Source: Phormidium tenue FACHB-1052
GTDB lineage: Bacteria > Cyanobacteriota > Cyanobacteriia > Phormidesmidales > Phormidesmidaceae
Length of the DNA stretch: 64,000 bases
Reading direction: 5' to 3'
Assembly (NCBI RefSeq): GCF_014696675.1
Contig: NZ_JACJQN010000010.1
Coordinates: 178,048-242,047 of the forward strand
Part shown: one piece after another, positions 12,007 through 20,717 of the stretch
Position numbering within the stretch: position 1 is the stretch's first letter
Layout of the letters: each line of letters begins with the position of its first letter
Notes under the pieces: model-generated
What the model saw: only the letters and a program-made list of their open reading frames with translations
The model's database searches: none
What the model was told of the DNA's origin: nothing
Made by a program: the position numbers and the translations under genes

Positions 12007-12031
12007 TTGCCAAGAAACAGCTATAGGTTCC

Positions 12032-12145
12032 CTCGTCTCCACGCTCCGCGTGGAGACGCCGCCCCTGGCGCTCCTGCGCCCCAGCTTCGGATGACGCTGG
12101 AGCGTCTGGGGATACGTCCCGACGCTGGAGCGTCGGGGCGATATG
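12032..12145. repeat. REP cluster, copy 1 (left of RAYT)
   Basis: About 114 bp made of four successive short palindromes: CGTCTCCACGC/CGTGGAGACG, GGCGC/GCGCC, GACGC/GCGTC, and a longer one CCCGACGC/GCGTCGGG. It is aligned base for base, with a few changes, to the cluster at 12741-12851 in the same orientation. It lies just downstream of the RAYT stop codon. Confidence 0.8.
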
Positions 12146-12159
12146 AGTAATCAGCCGCT

Positions 12160-12693
12160 TTAGTACCAGGGGTCGATGGCAATTAGGCCTGGCTCACCGA
12201 GATAGTTACGGGCGCTGGAATAACGCCAGTGCTCGGGGTTATCCACATAACCCCGCTTGACCGGATTGTTGTGAATGTACTCTAGCTTTTGCCGCATTAT
12301 GGTCTCGCTGAAGACTAGCTCTGCATGCACGCCTGCTTGCCAAAACTGGTGATCGCGATCGCGCTTATAAACCGGTTTAGCCTCGTGCAATCGCCGCAGA
12401 ATGGGGGTGGCGCGATGACGGGTTAAAAGCTCAATGAGTTTAACCGCTGTGAAGGATTTGAAGCTGGCGATGCATTTGTCTAGCCTCGGCGCTTGAGCGA
12501 CTAGGTGCAGGTGGTTTTCTAGCACAACATAGCCGTGCAGACTGAAATTGCTGTGCTCTCGCAGGTAGGCCCAACTGTTCAACAGTATCGCTACGGCTTC
12601 GGGCCGGGTGAAGACTGGTAGCCACTCGACTACGGTGCAGGTGAGAAAGTGGGGAGCATCGAGTTCGGTGATGACGTAGCGACTGCGACCCAT
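12160..12693 (-). mobile_element. REP-associated tyrosine transposase (RAYT)
   Basis: A 177-residue Y1-type transposase of the IS200-like superfamily. The HUH metal site is 'ENHLHLVAQ' (HLH), the N-terminal strand is 'RYVITELDAPHFLTCTVV', and the C-terminal family mark is 'LEYIHNNPVKRGYV' followed by 'HWRYSSARNY'. The nucleophilic Tyr is probably in that last helical region. RAYTs act on REP hairpins and are domesticated single-copy genes rather than autonomous insertion sequences. Here the gene is flanked at 14 and 47 bp by two near-identical REP clusters in direct orientation, a textbook REPtron layout. The frame is intact, so it may be active. Confidence 0.88.
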
Positions 12694-12740
12694 GAGGAGT
12701 GCTCTGATTCAGCTTCCTTAGGTTGCCCACCCTCCCACCT

Positions 12741-12851
12741 CTCGTTCCCACGCTCCGCGTGGAGACGCCACCCCTGGCGCTCAAGCGCCCAGAGCAGATG
12801 ACGCTGGAGCGTCTGAGGGCACGTCTCGACGCGCTAGCGTCGGGACGATGA
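12741..12851. repeat. REP cluster, copy 2 (right of RAYT)
   Basis: Direct copy of the cluster at 12032-12145 (TTCCCACGCTCCGCGTGGAG, GGCGCTCAAGCGCC, GACGCTGGAGCGTC and GACGCGCTAGCGTC palindromes in the same order). It ends 18 bp from the stop codon of the WD40 gene, so it may also act as the 3' end or terminator structure of that operon. Confidence 0.8.
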
Positions 12852-12869
12852 GCCTTTGGCAGTATGCCT

Positions 12870-15800
12870 CTACCGGAGGGATTCAAGCACTTCAGGAGTA
12901 AAGGGGTTCTTGCCTTGCTCTAGAGCTTCAATCCATCCCTGACGTTGCTCTTTCTCTTCTTCGTCATTATTCCACTCAATGTAGGCTTGGAAGTCGGCGA
13001 TAGCCCCCTCAGTATCGCCGGTCAGGGCGCGGGCTAAGCCTCGACTGTCGATGATGCCGCCATCGTTAGGGGACAGGGCGACGGCTTTGTCGCAGGCAAA
13101 CATGACGGCCTCTGCCTGGTTATAGGTACTGCCATCCCAGCAAAGACTATTCCAGTCATCGGCTGAGATACTATTTTTCAGGTTCAGGGCATCGGCTTGG
13201 CGGTAGGCTGCTACGGCTTCTGCCACGTTTCCGTCATTAAGGAGTTGGTCGCCGTTAGCTAAATATCCCTGTACCGCTAGTTCTTTGGCTCGGGTTTCGG
13301 GCTCAAAGTCTAGGGTAGAATCTAGCGGCTTAGCTGCGGCTAACTTAGCGGTTGCTTCAGAAATTTTTCCCACCTGGGCAAGTTCATCTGCCTCATCTAC
13401 TAAAGTCTGAGCCTGAGCGATATTTTGGGCTTTGGTCTTCGGGTCAATGTCAAGACTGCTATCCCAAGCGATCGCTTGCTGAAATAGCTCTCTGGCCTGT
13501 TTTAGGTTGCCATTGCGGGCTATTTTTTCACCCTGAGTCACTAGCATGGGTGCTGCCGCCACCCGTAGTGAGGGGTCACGTTCTTGACATGTTGGTAATT
13601 CTATGAGTAACTCTGGGGATTGCTTGATGAAGTACGTGCTTAGCCAATCACAACCTTTAGCGGTTAAATCTGCTAACTGAAAGTTCCATAACTTGACTGT
13701 CCGATCTCGACTCGCGGTGGCAAGGGTCTCACCATCAGGGCTAAAGGTTACATGAGAGACATCATCGCTGTGCCCCTCCAGGGTCTGGAGCTCCTCACCT
13801 GCTTTATTCCAAAGCTTCACGGTATTGTCCTTGCTTGCGGTAGCAACCGTTTGGCCGTCGGGACTAAAGGCTACACTCCAAATCACGTTACTGTGGCCTT
13901 TGAGGGTTTGCAACTCCTTACCTTCCAGACTCCACAAGGTCGCATTATTGTCCACACCAGTAGTAGCGATTATCTGGCTGTCGGGACTAAAAATCACACT
14001 ATAGAGCAAACTGCTATGGTCTTCGAGGGTTTTCAGCTCCTTCCCACTACGATTCCATAACTTCACTTTGTTGTCCCAGCTAATGGTAGCAATCATCTGA
14101 TTATCGGGACTAAAGGCTATATCTAAGACCCAGTTATCGTGACCGTTGAGAGTTTGCAACTCTTCTCCCTTTACGCTCCACAGCTTCACTGTATTGTCAT
14201 CACTAGCGGTGGCAATCGTCTGGCCATCAGGACTAAAGTCAATGCTGTTGACGACATCACTGTGGCCCTTGAGGGTTTTTATTTCTTCCCCATTACGGTT
14301 CCACAGCTTCACTGTATTGTCCCGACTAGCAGTAGCAATCGTTTGACCGCTTGGGCTAAAGACCACATCAGAGACCGCCCCATCGTGACCGTTGAGGGTT
14401 TTTATCTCTTCCCCATTACGGTTCCACAGCTTCACTGTGTTGTCCCGACTAGCAGTAGCAATCGTTTGGCCATCGGGACTAAAAGCCACACTCCAGATCG
14501 CATCACTATGGCCCTTAAGGGTTTGCAGCTCTTGGCTCTCTCGGCTCCATAACTTTGCTGTACGATCATTACTAGCGGAAGCAATCGTCTGGCCATCAGG
14601 GCTAAAGGCTACACTGTAGACTGAGCCATTATGGCCATTGAAAGATTTCAACTCTTTCCCCTCAAGATTCCATAGCTTCACTGTATTGTCCCCACCAGCA
14701 GTAGCAATTGTCTGGCCATCGGAGCTAAAGGCTACACTGTAGACTGAATCACTATGGCCATTGAAAGATTTCAACTCTTTCCCCTCAAGATTCCATAGCT
14801 TCACTGTATTGTCCCCACCAGCAGTAGCAATCGTTTGACCGCTTGGGCTAAAGACCACATCAGAGACCGACCCATCGTGGCCCTTGAGGGTTTTTATCTC
14901 TTCCCCATTACGGTTCCACAACTTCACTGTACGGTCATCACTAGCGGTAGCAATCGTTTTACCATCGGAACTAAAAACTATGCTGTTGAGACCATCAAGG
15001 TGGCCGTTAAGGGTTTGCAACTCCTTTCCCTCTAGGCTCCATAGCTTTGCTGTACGATCATTACTAGCGGTAGCAATCGTCTGGCCGTCAGGACTAAAGG
15101 CTACATGCCAGATCGCACCACTATGGCCATTGAGTGTTTGCAGCTCTTCTCCCTTTACGCTCCACAGCTTCACTGTATTGTCATCACTAGCGGTAGCAAT
15201 CGTCTGGCCGTCGGGACTAAAAGCCACACTCTTAACCCAACTGCTATGGCCATTGAGTGTTTGCAGCTCTTCTCCCTTTATGCTCCACAGCTTCACTGTA
15301 TTGTCTCCACTAGCGGTAGCAATCGTCTGGCCGTCGGGACTAAAAGCCACACTCCAGATCTCACCACTATGGCCAATCAACCGCTCCCGTTCCTTAACGC
15401 CGTATATAACTTCGCGAACCGACGATATCGCACGAAATCGGGTATGAGGCTTCAGACGGGTTGCATTACCACTCTGCAAAGCTTGCCCTGTGAGCATAGC
15501 CTGGGTTACGGCGACTTCTTCAAAACCTGCTTCTAAATAGGTTTCCATGGCTAAGCTGTCGGCCAATGTTTGAGCATTAATTTTGTCCGTTAGCCCCTGC
15601 TGCTGCTGTACCCAGGCAAAGGCTCCAATTCCCGTTGATACGGCTGCCAAGGACCCTAACCCTATCGCCGCCAAGCGAGTCTGCCTGAGTTTTTGCCGCT
15701 CTGCCTCAATCCGCTTACGCTGTTCTTCAATCCGTTGCTGCTCTGCCGCCACCCGCATCTGCCGCTCTTGGGCCAACTGGGCCATCAACGGCTGCTGCGA

Positions 15801-18431
15801 CGATCGCAAAAACGCCGCTAGGTAGTCGTGCACCAGTTGGTAACGGTCGTCGGGGGCATTGGGCACCTGCACCACCAGTCCCGATTGGGTCAGAACTTGC
15901 AGCACCAACCCAAAGGCTTCGGCATCCAGCTCGGTGTGGTTGGTAAAGGTATGGAGGTCATTCAGCAGCTCAGTCTGTGTCTTCAATGGGCGGGTGCCTC
16001 TTTCATCCGTCAGCAGATACAGCACCAGGCTCGCCAACTGCTGGTGGGTCACCGGCCCACAGTCTCGCACCACATCGTTGAGATACTGCTGCACCAGGGC
16101 CGCTTTAATGCTGGTTTGGGTATGAGGCCAGCCCTGGTAGTCCGCCAGAGTCGCAATCCCCTCCGACTGAAGCTGAGACCCCACAATTTGCAGCTCAATC
16201 GGGCGCACTTCCCCCGCCTCTGCCGCTAGGTCAGCCACTACCCGCTCCACCAAGTCAGGGGCCGGGGCATAGGGCGTGGGCTGAGTCAGGTCGTCAATCA
16301 CCCCCCTGGCATCTGCGGGGCTAAAGTTGCCCAGGTAGTAGATCCACTTTTTATCGAGAATGTTGTCGTCAATAATTGCCAGGTTCGTCAGGCGATTGCA
16401 CTCCAGCAGGTAGTGGGTATAGTCTTCGCGCAGCGACAGCACCACCTTAATAAACGGCATCGCCAAACAGTCGCCCAAAAACCTGTAAAAGCGCAGCCGC
16501 TCCGCTGGCTGATCGCAGGCAAAAAAGAACTCCTCAAACTGGTCAAAAATAAGGACAATGAACCGGTTAACCTGAGTCTGCTGGCGCAATAGATCCAACA
16601 ACAGGGTCTCTAAGTCAGCGGCCTTCTCCCCCACAGATTCGGCTAGAGCAGCTGGCCTTGGCATAGCGCTCAGCACCTCTTCCACCCAGTTGCCATAGCT
16701 TCGCAGCCGCACCGGCACCACCTGACGCCCGCCAAACCGCTGCTGCTCTAGAGTCGGCACCAACCCCGCCTCAATCAGCGAGCTTTTGCCCACCCCCGAT
16801 GGCCCATAGACAACCGTAAGCACAAATTCATCCTGCTCCAGCCGAGTGACCAACCGGCTCACATCCTGCCTACGGCCCGAGGCTATAATCAAGTCGGGGC
16901 CATGGTCACCCGTGGGCAGCGCCGGGTTAGTAATCTGTTGCTTGGGCTGTAGCCGCCCCGCCCCCACAAACGCGCGAAAATTAAATCGGCTCTCGATCGC
17001 CTCTTTCTCTCGCCGCGTCTCAAACGCTTGTAGATAGTGGCCCTGCTCAAAATAGCCCCGGCGCAAATACTCCAGCGTTTGGCTATAGAGCAGCGGGTCA
17101 TACTCCTGCTGGGTAATGGTTGGCACCTGCTCTAGGGTTTGCACCGCCGCATCCACCTGCCCCTGCCCCATCTGGGCCTTGCCCAGCGAAAACACATACC
17201 AACTGCGATGAAAGCTATTCACCCAGGCGTAGAAATCGCGATCTGCCACCGAGGCTTCAGCATTGCTGTCGGCAAACGGCTGAATTAACGCCAGGGCGGC
17301 TTCGGCGTGGCTCTGGGCAGCACCATAGTTCTCATGAGCCAGGTCAACCTCTGCCAAAAACCCCTCGGCACGAGCCTGACGAACCGGGTTGGCCTGGGCC
17401 TGGTGCAGCAACCGCGCCCTATTGGCAACGCTCTCCAGAGCTTCCCACGCTTCCAGGCGGTGCAGGGCTCCGGCCCAGTAGTTAATGTAGAGAGCCATTA
17501 GCTCTGGCCGCTGGGCCTGGTCAAAGGTTTGTACCGCCTGCTCAAAATAGCGGCACGCCTGCTGGCAGGCCGGTTCAAACTCGCGGTGGTGGCGCACCGA
17601 ATAGTTAAGCCACCACAGCCCTAGGTAAAACTGCCCGTGGCCCACGTTTTCTTGCCACTGGGCGATCGCGCTAGCGTTAGGGTTTTGGGCAACCAGCGCT
17701 TGCCACTGGGCCAGGCTATCTTCGTAGTGCTCGCGAGCCTCTGGGGTGTTGTTGTCGGCAATGCGGCCCTGCACAAAGGCCAGCCCCGCCGACTGCTCTG
17801 GGGTGAGGGCCATACCTTGCGTCGCTAGCACCTCAAGGCTGGCCTCTAGCTCACGGCAGCGGGCCGAGCCGGGGGTCAGCCCCAGCTCCTGGTTGCTGAG
17901 AAAGCGGTTTTCCCGCGATTCCACCACCTGCCGCCCCACGTCGGCAATCAGCTGATCTAAAAAGGCGAGAAAAAACTCGGGCGGCGTAGCAAAGGTAATT
18001 GAGTTGGCCCAGGTATAAAAGTCTGGGGCCGTGCGAATCAGCTGCTTGAGGCCATCATCGGTGAGCCACAGCACCAGCGGAAACGGAAACTGGCGAAACT
18101 CTTCGCGAATTTGGTTGGTGGCGGTGAGCAGCTGTTGCAGGTCGTGTACCCCATCCAAGCCATAGACCATCAGTGCCTCGGGGGGTGGGCTACCGATGGC
18201 GCTGCGAATGGTGGTGAAGAGAGTTGTGGTGCTCGGGTCGAGGGTGATTTCGGCAAAGGAAACACTGCACTGCTGTCGCAGCTGTTGCACCAACCCCTGC
18301 CGCTGTCGAGTCGAGTTGCACACCGCCAAAATCAGCTCAAACTCACCCTGCGAAAAACGCAGCAGACGGCAAAGCTCCTCCAGCGCTTGCTGGTTGTGGC
18401 GATCGATCTCAGAGGGCGAAACGTCAGGCAT
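12870..18431 (-). CDS. Giant STAND ATPase with WD40 and TPR repeats
   Basis: An 1853-residue multidomain protein. Order: (1) about 1-165, an NTPase-like fold whose P-loop position reads 'ILAVCNSTRQRQGLV' and lacks Gly-Lys-Ser; (2) about 170-500, TPR-like helices; (3) about 510-860, an nSTAND ATPase with Walker A VVYGPSGVGKSSLIEAGLVP and Walker B 'FIVLIFDQFEEFFF'; (4) a charged coiled coil (about 880-915) and one hydrophobic segment 'LAAIGLGSLAAVSTGIGAFA'; (5) about 1019-1583, fourteen 41-residue WD40 repeats, enough for two seven-blade propellers; (6) C-terminal TPR-like helices. STAND proteins are ligand-triggered switches used in signalling and, in Avs-type systems, phage defence. Start chosen at the ATG that overlaps the stop of the upstream ATPase gene (8 bp); an upstream in-frame start would intrude into that gene. 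No separate effector domain is recognisable. Confidence 0.9.
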   Translation of the reverse strand: MPDVSPSEIDRHNQQALEELCRLLRFSQGEFELILAVCNSTRQRQGLVQQLRQQCSVSFAEITLDPSTTTLFTTIRSAIGSPPPEALMVYGLDGVHDLQQLLTATNQIREEFRQFPFPLVLWLTDDGLKQLIRTAPDFYTWANSITFATPPEFFLAFLDQLIADVGRQVVESRENRFLSNQELGLTPGSARCRELEASLEVLATQGMALTPEQSAGLAFVQGRIADNNTPEAREHYEDSLAQWQALVAQNPNASAIAQWQENVGHGQFYLGLWWLNYSVRHHREFEPACQQACRYFEQAVQTFDQAQRPELMALYINYWAGALHRLEAWEALESVANRARLLHQAQANPVRQARAEGFLAEVDLAHENYGAAQSHAEAALALIQPFADSNAEASVADRDFYAWVNSFHRSWYVFSLGKAQMGQGQVDAAVQTLEQVPTITQQEYDPLLYSQTLEYLRRGYFEQGHYLQAFETRREKEAIESRFNFRAFVGAGRLQPKQQITNPALPTGDHGPDLIIASGRRQDVSRLVTRLEQDEFVLTVVYGPSGVGKSSLIEAGLVPTLEQQRFGGRQVVPVRLRSYGNWVEEVLSAMPRPAALAESVGEKAADLETLLLDLLRQQTQVNRFIVLIFDQFEEFFFACDQPAERLRFYRFLGDCLAMPFIKVVLSLREDYTHYLLECNRLTNLAIIDDNILDKKWIYYLGNFSPADARGVIDDLTQPTPYAPAPDLVERVVADLAAEAGEVRPIELQIVGSQLQSEGIATLADYQGWPHTQTSIKAALVQQYLNDVVRDCGPVTHQQLASLVLYLLTDERGTRPLKTQTELLNDLHTFTNHTELDAEAFGLVLQVLTQSGLVVQVPNAPDDRYQLVHDYLAAFLRSSQQPLMAQLAQERQMRVAAEQQRIEEQRKRIEAERQKLRQTRLAAIGLGSLAAVSTGIGAFAWVQQQQGLTDKINAQTLADSLAMETYLEAGFEEVAVTQAMLTGQALQSGNATRLKPHTRFRAISSVREVIYGVKERERLIGHSGEIWSVAFSPDGQTIATASGDNTVKLWSIKGEELQTLNGHSSWVKSVAFSPDGQTIATASDDNTVKLWSVKGEELQTLNGHSGAIWHVAFSPDGQTIATASNDRTAKLWSLEGKELQTLNGHLDGLNSIVFSSDGKTIATASDDRTVKLWNRNGEEIKTLKGHDGSVSDVVFSPSGQTIATAGGDNTVKLWNLEGKELKSFNGHSDSVYSVAFSSDGQTIATAGGDNTVKLWNLEGKELKSFNGHNGSVYSVAFSPDGQTIASASNDRTAKLWSRESQELQTLKGHSDAIWSVAFSPDGQTIATASRDNTVKLWNRNGEEIKTLNGHDGAVSDVVFSPSGQTIATASRDNTVKLWNRNGEEIKTLKGHSDVVNSIDFSPDGQTIATASDDNTVKLWSVKGEELQTLNGHDNWVLDIAFSPDNQMIATISWDNKVKLWNRSGKELKTLEDHSSLLYSVIFSPDSQIIATTGVDNNATLWSLEGKELQTLKGHSNVIWSVAFSPDGQTVATASKDNTVKLWNKAGEELQTLEGHSDDVSHVTFSPDGETLATASRDRTVKLWNFQLADLTAKGCDWLSTYFIKQSPELLIELPTCQERDPSLRVAAAPMLVTQGEKIARNGNLKQARELFQQAIAWDSSLDIDPKTKAQNIAQAQTLVDEADELAQVGKISEATAKLAAAKPLDSTLDFEPETRAKELAVQGYLANGDQLLNDGNVAEAVAAYRQADALNLKNSISADDWNSLCWDGSTYNQAEAVMFACDKAVALSPNDGGIIDSRGLARALTGDTEGAIADFQAYIEWNNDEEEKEQRQGWIEALEQGKNPFTPEVLESLR
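13680..15375. repeat. 123-bp coding tandem repeats (14 WD40 units)
   Basis: The WD40 part of the STAND gene consists of 14 units of 123 bp. Neighbouring units are nearly identical in DNA: for example, about 78 bases starting at 14631 recur at 14754 with no visible change. Other pairs share long identical blocks. Such low divergence, including at synonymous positions, points to recent unit duplication or gene conversion. Confidence 0.85.
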
Positions 18432-19797
18432 CGGGCGTGAGTTCCTTGGCAGCCAGTAGCGCGGGGTTGAGGTCAAACCAGGTTTGCCCCGCATCCCGAT
18501 ATTCAAACACAAACAAACTGCGCAGCAGGGCCTGATATTCACCCTCGCCCCGCACCGCCTTGGTGCGATGCACCTCCCGCAATAGGCCCCACTCTTCGAC
18601 CTCGATCGCCTTAGTCAGATCGCTCAGCCGCAGGCTAATCACCTGGCCGAGCAGAGCCTGGGTGAGGGGCGGGTCAGCCTTCTTGAGGCAATCGTTGACT
18701 AACACCAGCAAATTCCGCACGTGACCACCGCTGGCCAAACACAGGCGATCGAGAGTTTCAGTAGAGTCAAAGACTTGCCCCAGCTGCTCCAGGCGCTGGT
18801 CAGCAGGCACCTCCGGAAAAGCGCGGGCTAAAATCATCTGGCGAAGCGCCTCTAGCCCCGCTTCGCAGGCGCTGCCGTCGCGGTTTTGGGTGCGCACCAT
18901 GGGCAGCACCTGGGGGCTAGCCCCAAACCGATTGGTCAGGTTCTCTTTTTCATTAGAAAACGACAGCACCAGGGGAATGGTGTAAATCACATGGCAGCGC
19001 AACTGCTTGAGCTGGTCGCCCCGATCAACAAATAAGTACTCAGGCTGACGGCGATCCTGCACCCGGGGCTTGTTATCGATGCGATCGAGGTTGTCCACAA
19101 TCACCACCAGGCCAGCCTTGCCCTGGTCGAGCAGCTGCCGGTTGGCGGTATCGATCAGCTCGCCATTGATGATGTCGAGAATGGTCTTGATGCGCGGCTC
19201 TAGATGCTGACGCAGCAGGGCGCGCACGTCTTTGCTGTCTTTGGCCTTGGTGGTAATTTCGCCAATGCCGAGCGAGAGCGAATAGGTTCCATCCGCAGCG
19301 CTGAGGCCTAAGTCACCGCCGACCTTGATACCGCCGATTTCAGGCCCTTTAACCTTTAGCCCTGTGACCTCAGAGTTGAGCAGATCGGCGGTGCTCTTAA
19401 TTAGCTGTTGAAAGCGGCTGGGGGTCAAACGCAGCTTGGCATCCTCTAGACTTTTGCTGACCTGTTTGGCGATCGCTAGCAAAATATCGCTGATGTCCAC
19501 ATCCCCCATGTCTAAATCGTCGGTCGACTCAAAATAGACCACATGGTAGCCCGCCGCCTCTAGATCGCCTTGTAGACGAGAAAGCTCTGTCGACTTGCCG
19601 CAGCCAATGTGGCCCGTAAACAACTGGCAGGTGGGCTCTTCTCCCGACAGGGTAATAGTGCGCTTCAGCTCTTGCACCAGATCGCTGCCCCGCACCGCCG
19701 AGAAGTCGATATAGTACTGTTTGTCAGCGGGGGAAGAGAGGTTTAGGGTCTTGCTAGGGTTACAGGCCCGAAAAAAACGCCCTGCATCAAATGCCAT
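18424..19797 (-). CDS. P-loop ATPase (KAP/AAA-like), partner of the STAND-WD40 protein
   Basis: A 457-residue ATPase with Walker A 'FTGHIGCGKSTELSR' (about residue 65) and Walker B 'GLVVIVDNLDRI' (about 235). Between them is an insert with glycine-rich repeats 'VKGPEIGGIKVGGDLGLSAA'. The C-terminus has sensor/winged-helix-like helices 'LASGGHVRNLLVLVNDC'. The Asp-Asn-Leu-Asp Walker B and overall layout resemble KAP/AAA NTPases of conflict systems. The start MAFDAGRFF at 19797 was preferred over 19836, whose extra 13 residues look non-coding. Its TGA overlaps the ATG of the giant STAND gene by 8 bp, a strong sign that the two products are made together and interact. Confidence 0.85.
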   Translation of the reverse strand: MAFDAGRFFRACNPSKTLNLSSPADKQYYIDFSAVRGSDLVQELKRTITLSGEEPTCQLFTGHIGCGKSTELSRLQGDLEAAGYHVVYFESTDDLDMGDVDISDILLAIAKQVSKSLEDAKLRLTPSRFQQLIKSTADLLNSEVTGLKVKGPEIGGIKVGGDLGLSAADGTYSLSLGIGEITTKAKDSKDVRALLRQHLEPRIKTILDIINGELIDTANRQLLDQGKAGLVVIVDNLDRIDNKPRVQDRRQPEYLFVDRGDQLKQLRCHVIYTIPLVLSFSNEKENLTNRFGASPQVLPMVRTQNRDGSACEAGLEALRQMILARAFPEVPADQRLEQLGQVFDSTETLDRLCLASGGHVRNLLVLVNDCLKKADPPLTQALLGQVISLRLSDLTKAIEVEEWGLLREVHRTKAVRGEGEYQALLRSLFVFEYRDAGQTWFDLNPALLAAKELTPDA

Positions 19798-19931
19798 GGT
19801 TTGCCGCTGCCCTGTCGTTACGCTCCAACTGCCCAAACTATGGCGTATTTTCTAAAAATGGGCGATAGAAGTCCTGAAAATTTAACGGATGCGGGGGCAT
19901 GGGTTCTTTGGAAGCATGAACCACTAAAAAA

Positions 19932-19958
19932 GGCAGGAGCGATCGCTCCTGCCTTTTT
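19932..19958. terminator. Terminator built around a HIP1 octamer
   Basis: GGCAGGAGC/GCTCCTGCC form a perfect hairpin (19932-19953) whose tip is GCGATCGC (HIP1, 19939-19946). It is preceded by six A and followed by five T, so it can work in both directions. It lies upstream of the ATPase gene and downstream of the small secreted protein gene, which is probably the one it ends. Confidence 0.75.
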
Positions 19959-20001
19959 CCTTGATTAAAAGTTTTAGAGCAATCTAGCGATCGCCCTTCC
20001 C

Positions 20002-20367
20002 TTAAAACCCAGCGTCCGAGTCAGTCCAGGTGGCGCAGGGTTCGACGCTACAGCTCGCCATCACCAGCTCGATCAAGAAGTTGCCCTCGTAGGGGGCGAC
20101 CACTCCAGGCACTGCGTCAACCAGCGTATCGGAAGCTACTAGTTCCCCTGATTCAGCATCGTAGAGAAACATATCGAGATCGCTACAGTCGTCGTCGCAG
20201 CTAGCAAACACGGCCTCATCCGCCAGCAGATAACCTTCGTAGGTAATGGTTTCGCCAGTGCTCAGCCAGTCTGAGCGAGACTGAGCCTGGGCCATCGTTG
20301 CTGTAGTTGCGATCGCGATCGCCCCTAGGGCCACCGTCGCCGTCATCTTCACCCCAAATTTCGCCAT
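20002..20367 (-). CDS. Small secreted protein, function unknown
   Basis: A 121-residue protein with a clear signal peptide: basic MAKFGVKM, a hydrophobic core and an Ala-x-Ala site in 'TMAQAQS' near residue 29. The mature part is acidic with two Cys pairs (CDDDC and CSVEPC) that may form disulfides. 'DLDMFLYDAESGELVASD' recalls the strand pattern of bacterial pre-peptidase C-terminal or lectin-like beta-sandwich domains, but I cannot name the family. It has its own terminator downstream (19932-19958). Confidence 0.75.
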   Translation of the reverse strand: MAKFGVKMTATVALGAIAIATTATMAQAQSRSDWLSTGETITYEGYLLADEAVFASCDDDCSDLDMFLYDAESGELVASDTLVDAVPGVVAPYEGNFLIELVMASCSVEPCATWTDSDAGF

Positions 20368-20717
20368 GGTTTACCTCTCAGGGCAATAAAGAATTAAGTC
20401 AACACACGGCATCGCAGCCGACTGTTAACTCTGCCTCCAGGTTGCCTTCAGTAGTAGCGAATAGAACGTAAATTTGGACGATCTACACGGAGACTTGACA
20501 GAAAAGACCGGGATTTTTTTGGGGTATTCACAGACCTGATACCCCTTTTATCCCTAAAGGCCCAACAGACGCTTAGTCCAAAAAGCAATCGCCCCTAGCG
20601 TCAAAATTGCCCCTCTATCTCCGCCTTTGGATCGGTCTGGGGGTCTGGCTACCGCCATCAACTTTCAGGTTGACGGTCTGATATGCTCGTTATGACAAAT
20701 TGGGAAAAGACGACACT
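20368..20717. other. Intergenic region with a hairpin
   Basis: The 350 bases between divergent genes contain a hairpin GGGGTAT/ATACCCC (20521-20545), preceded by eight T and followed by TTTTA. On the plus strand it could end a short transcript or attenuate the methyltransferase message. No reading frame is supported. Confidence 0.4.

Larger units (their letters stand above)
11534..12159. other. Gene-poor stretch with minisatellite and REP cluster
   Basis: The 626 bases hold the 21-bp tandem array (11798-12006) and the left REP cluster (12032-12145). Several reading frames stay open through the array only because its period is a multiple of three; their translations are heptapeptide repeats without other features. 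From 11534 to 11797 I see only a HIP1-like site and nothing else to name. Confidence 0.6.

Noticed and set aside
11107..12150. Open frames (up to 280 codons) through the minisatellite on both strands
   Set aside because: They exist because the repeat period is a multiple of three. The translations are heptapeptide repeats with frameshifted copies of the 118-residue gene or REP palindromes attached.
13752..15447. Several 60-190-codon plus-strand frames opposite the WD40 repeats
   Set aside because: They repeat with the same 123-bp period as the WD40 units and translate to repeated Leu/Ser-rich peptides; they are antisense shadows.
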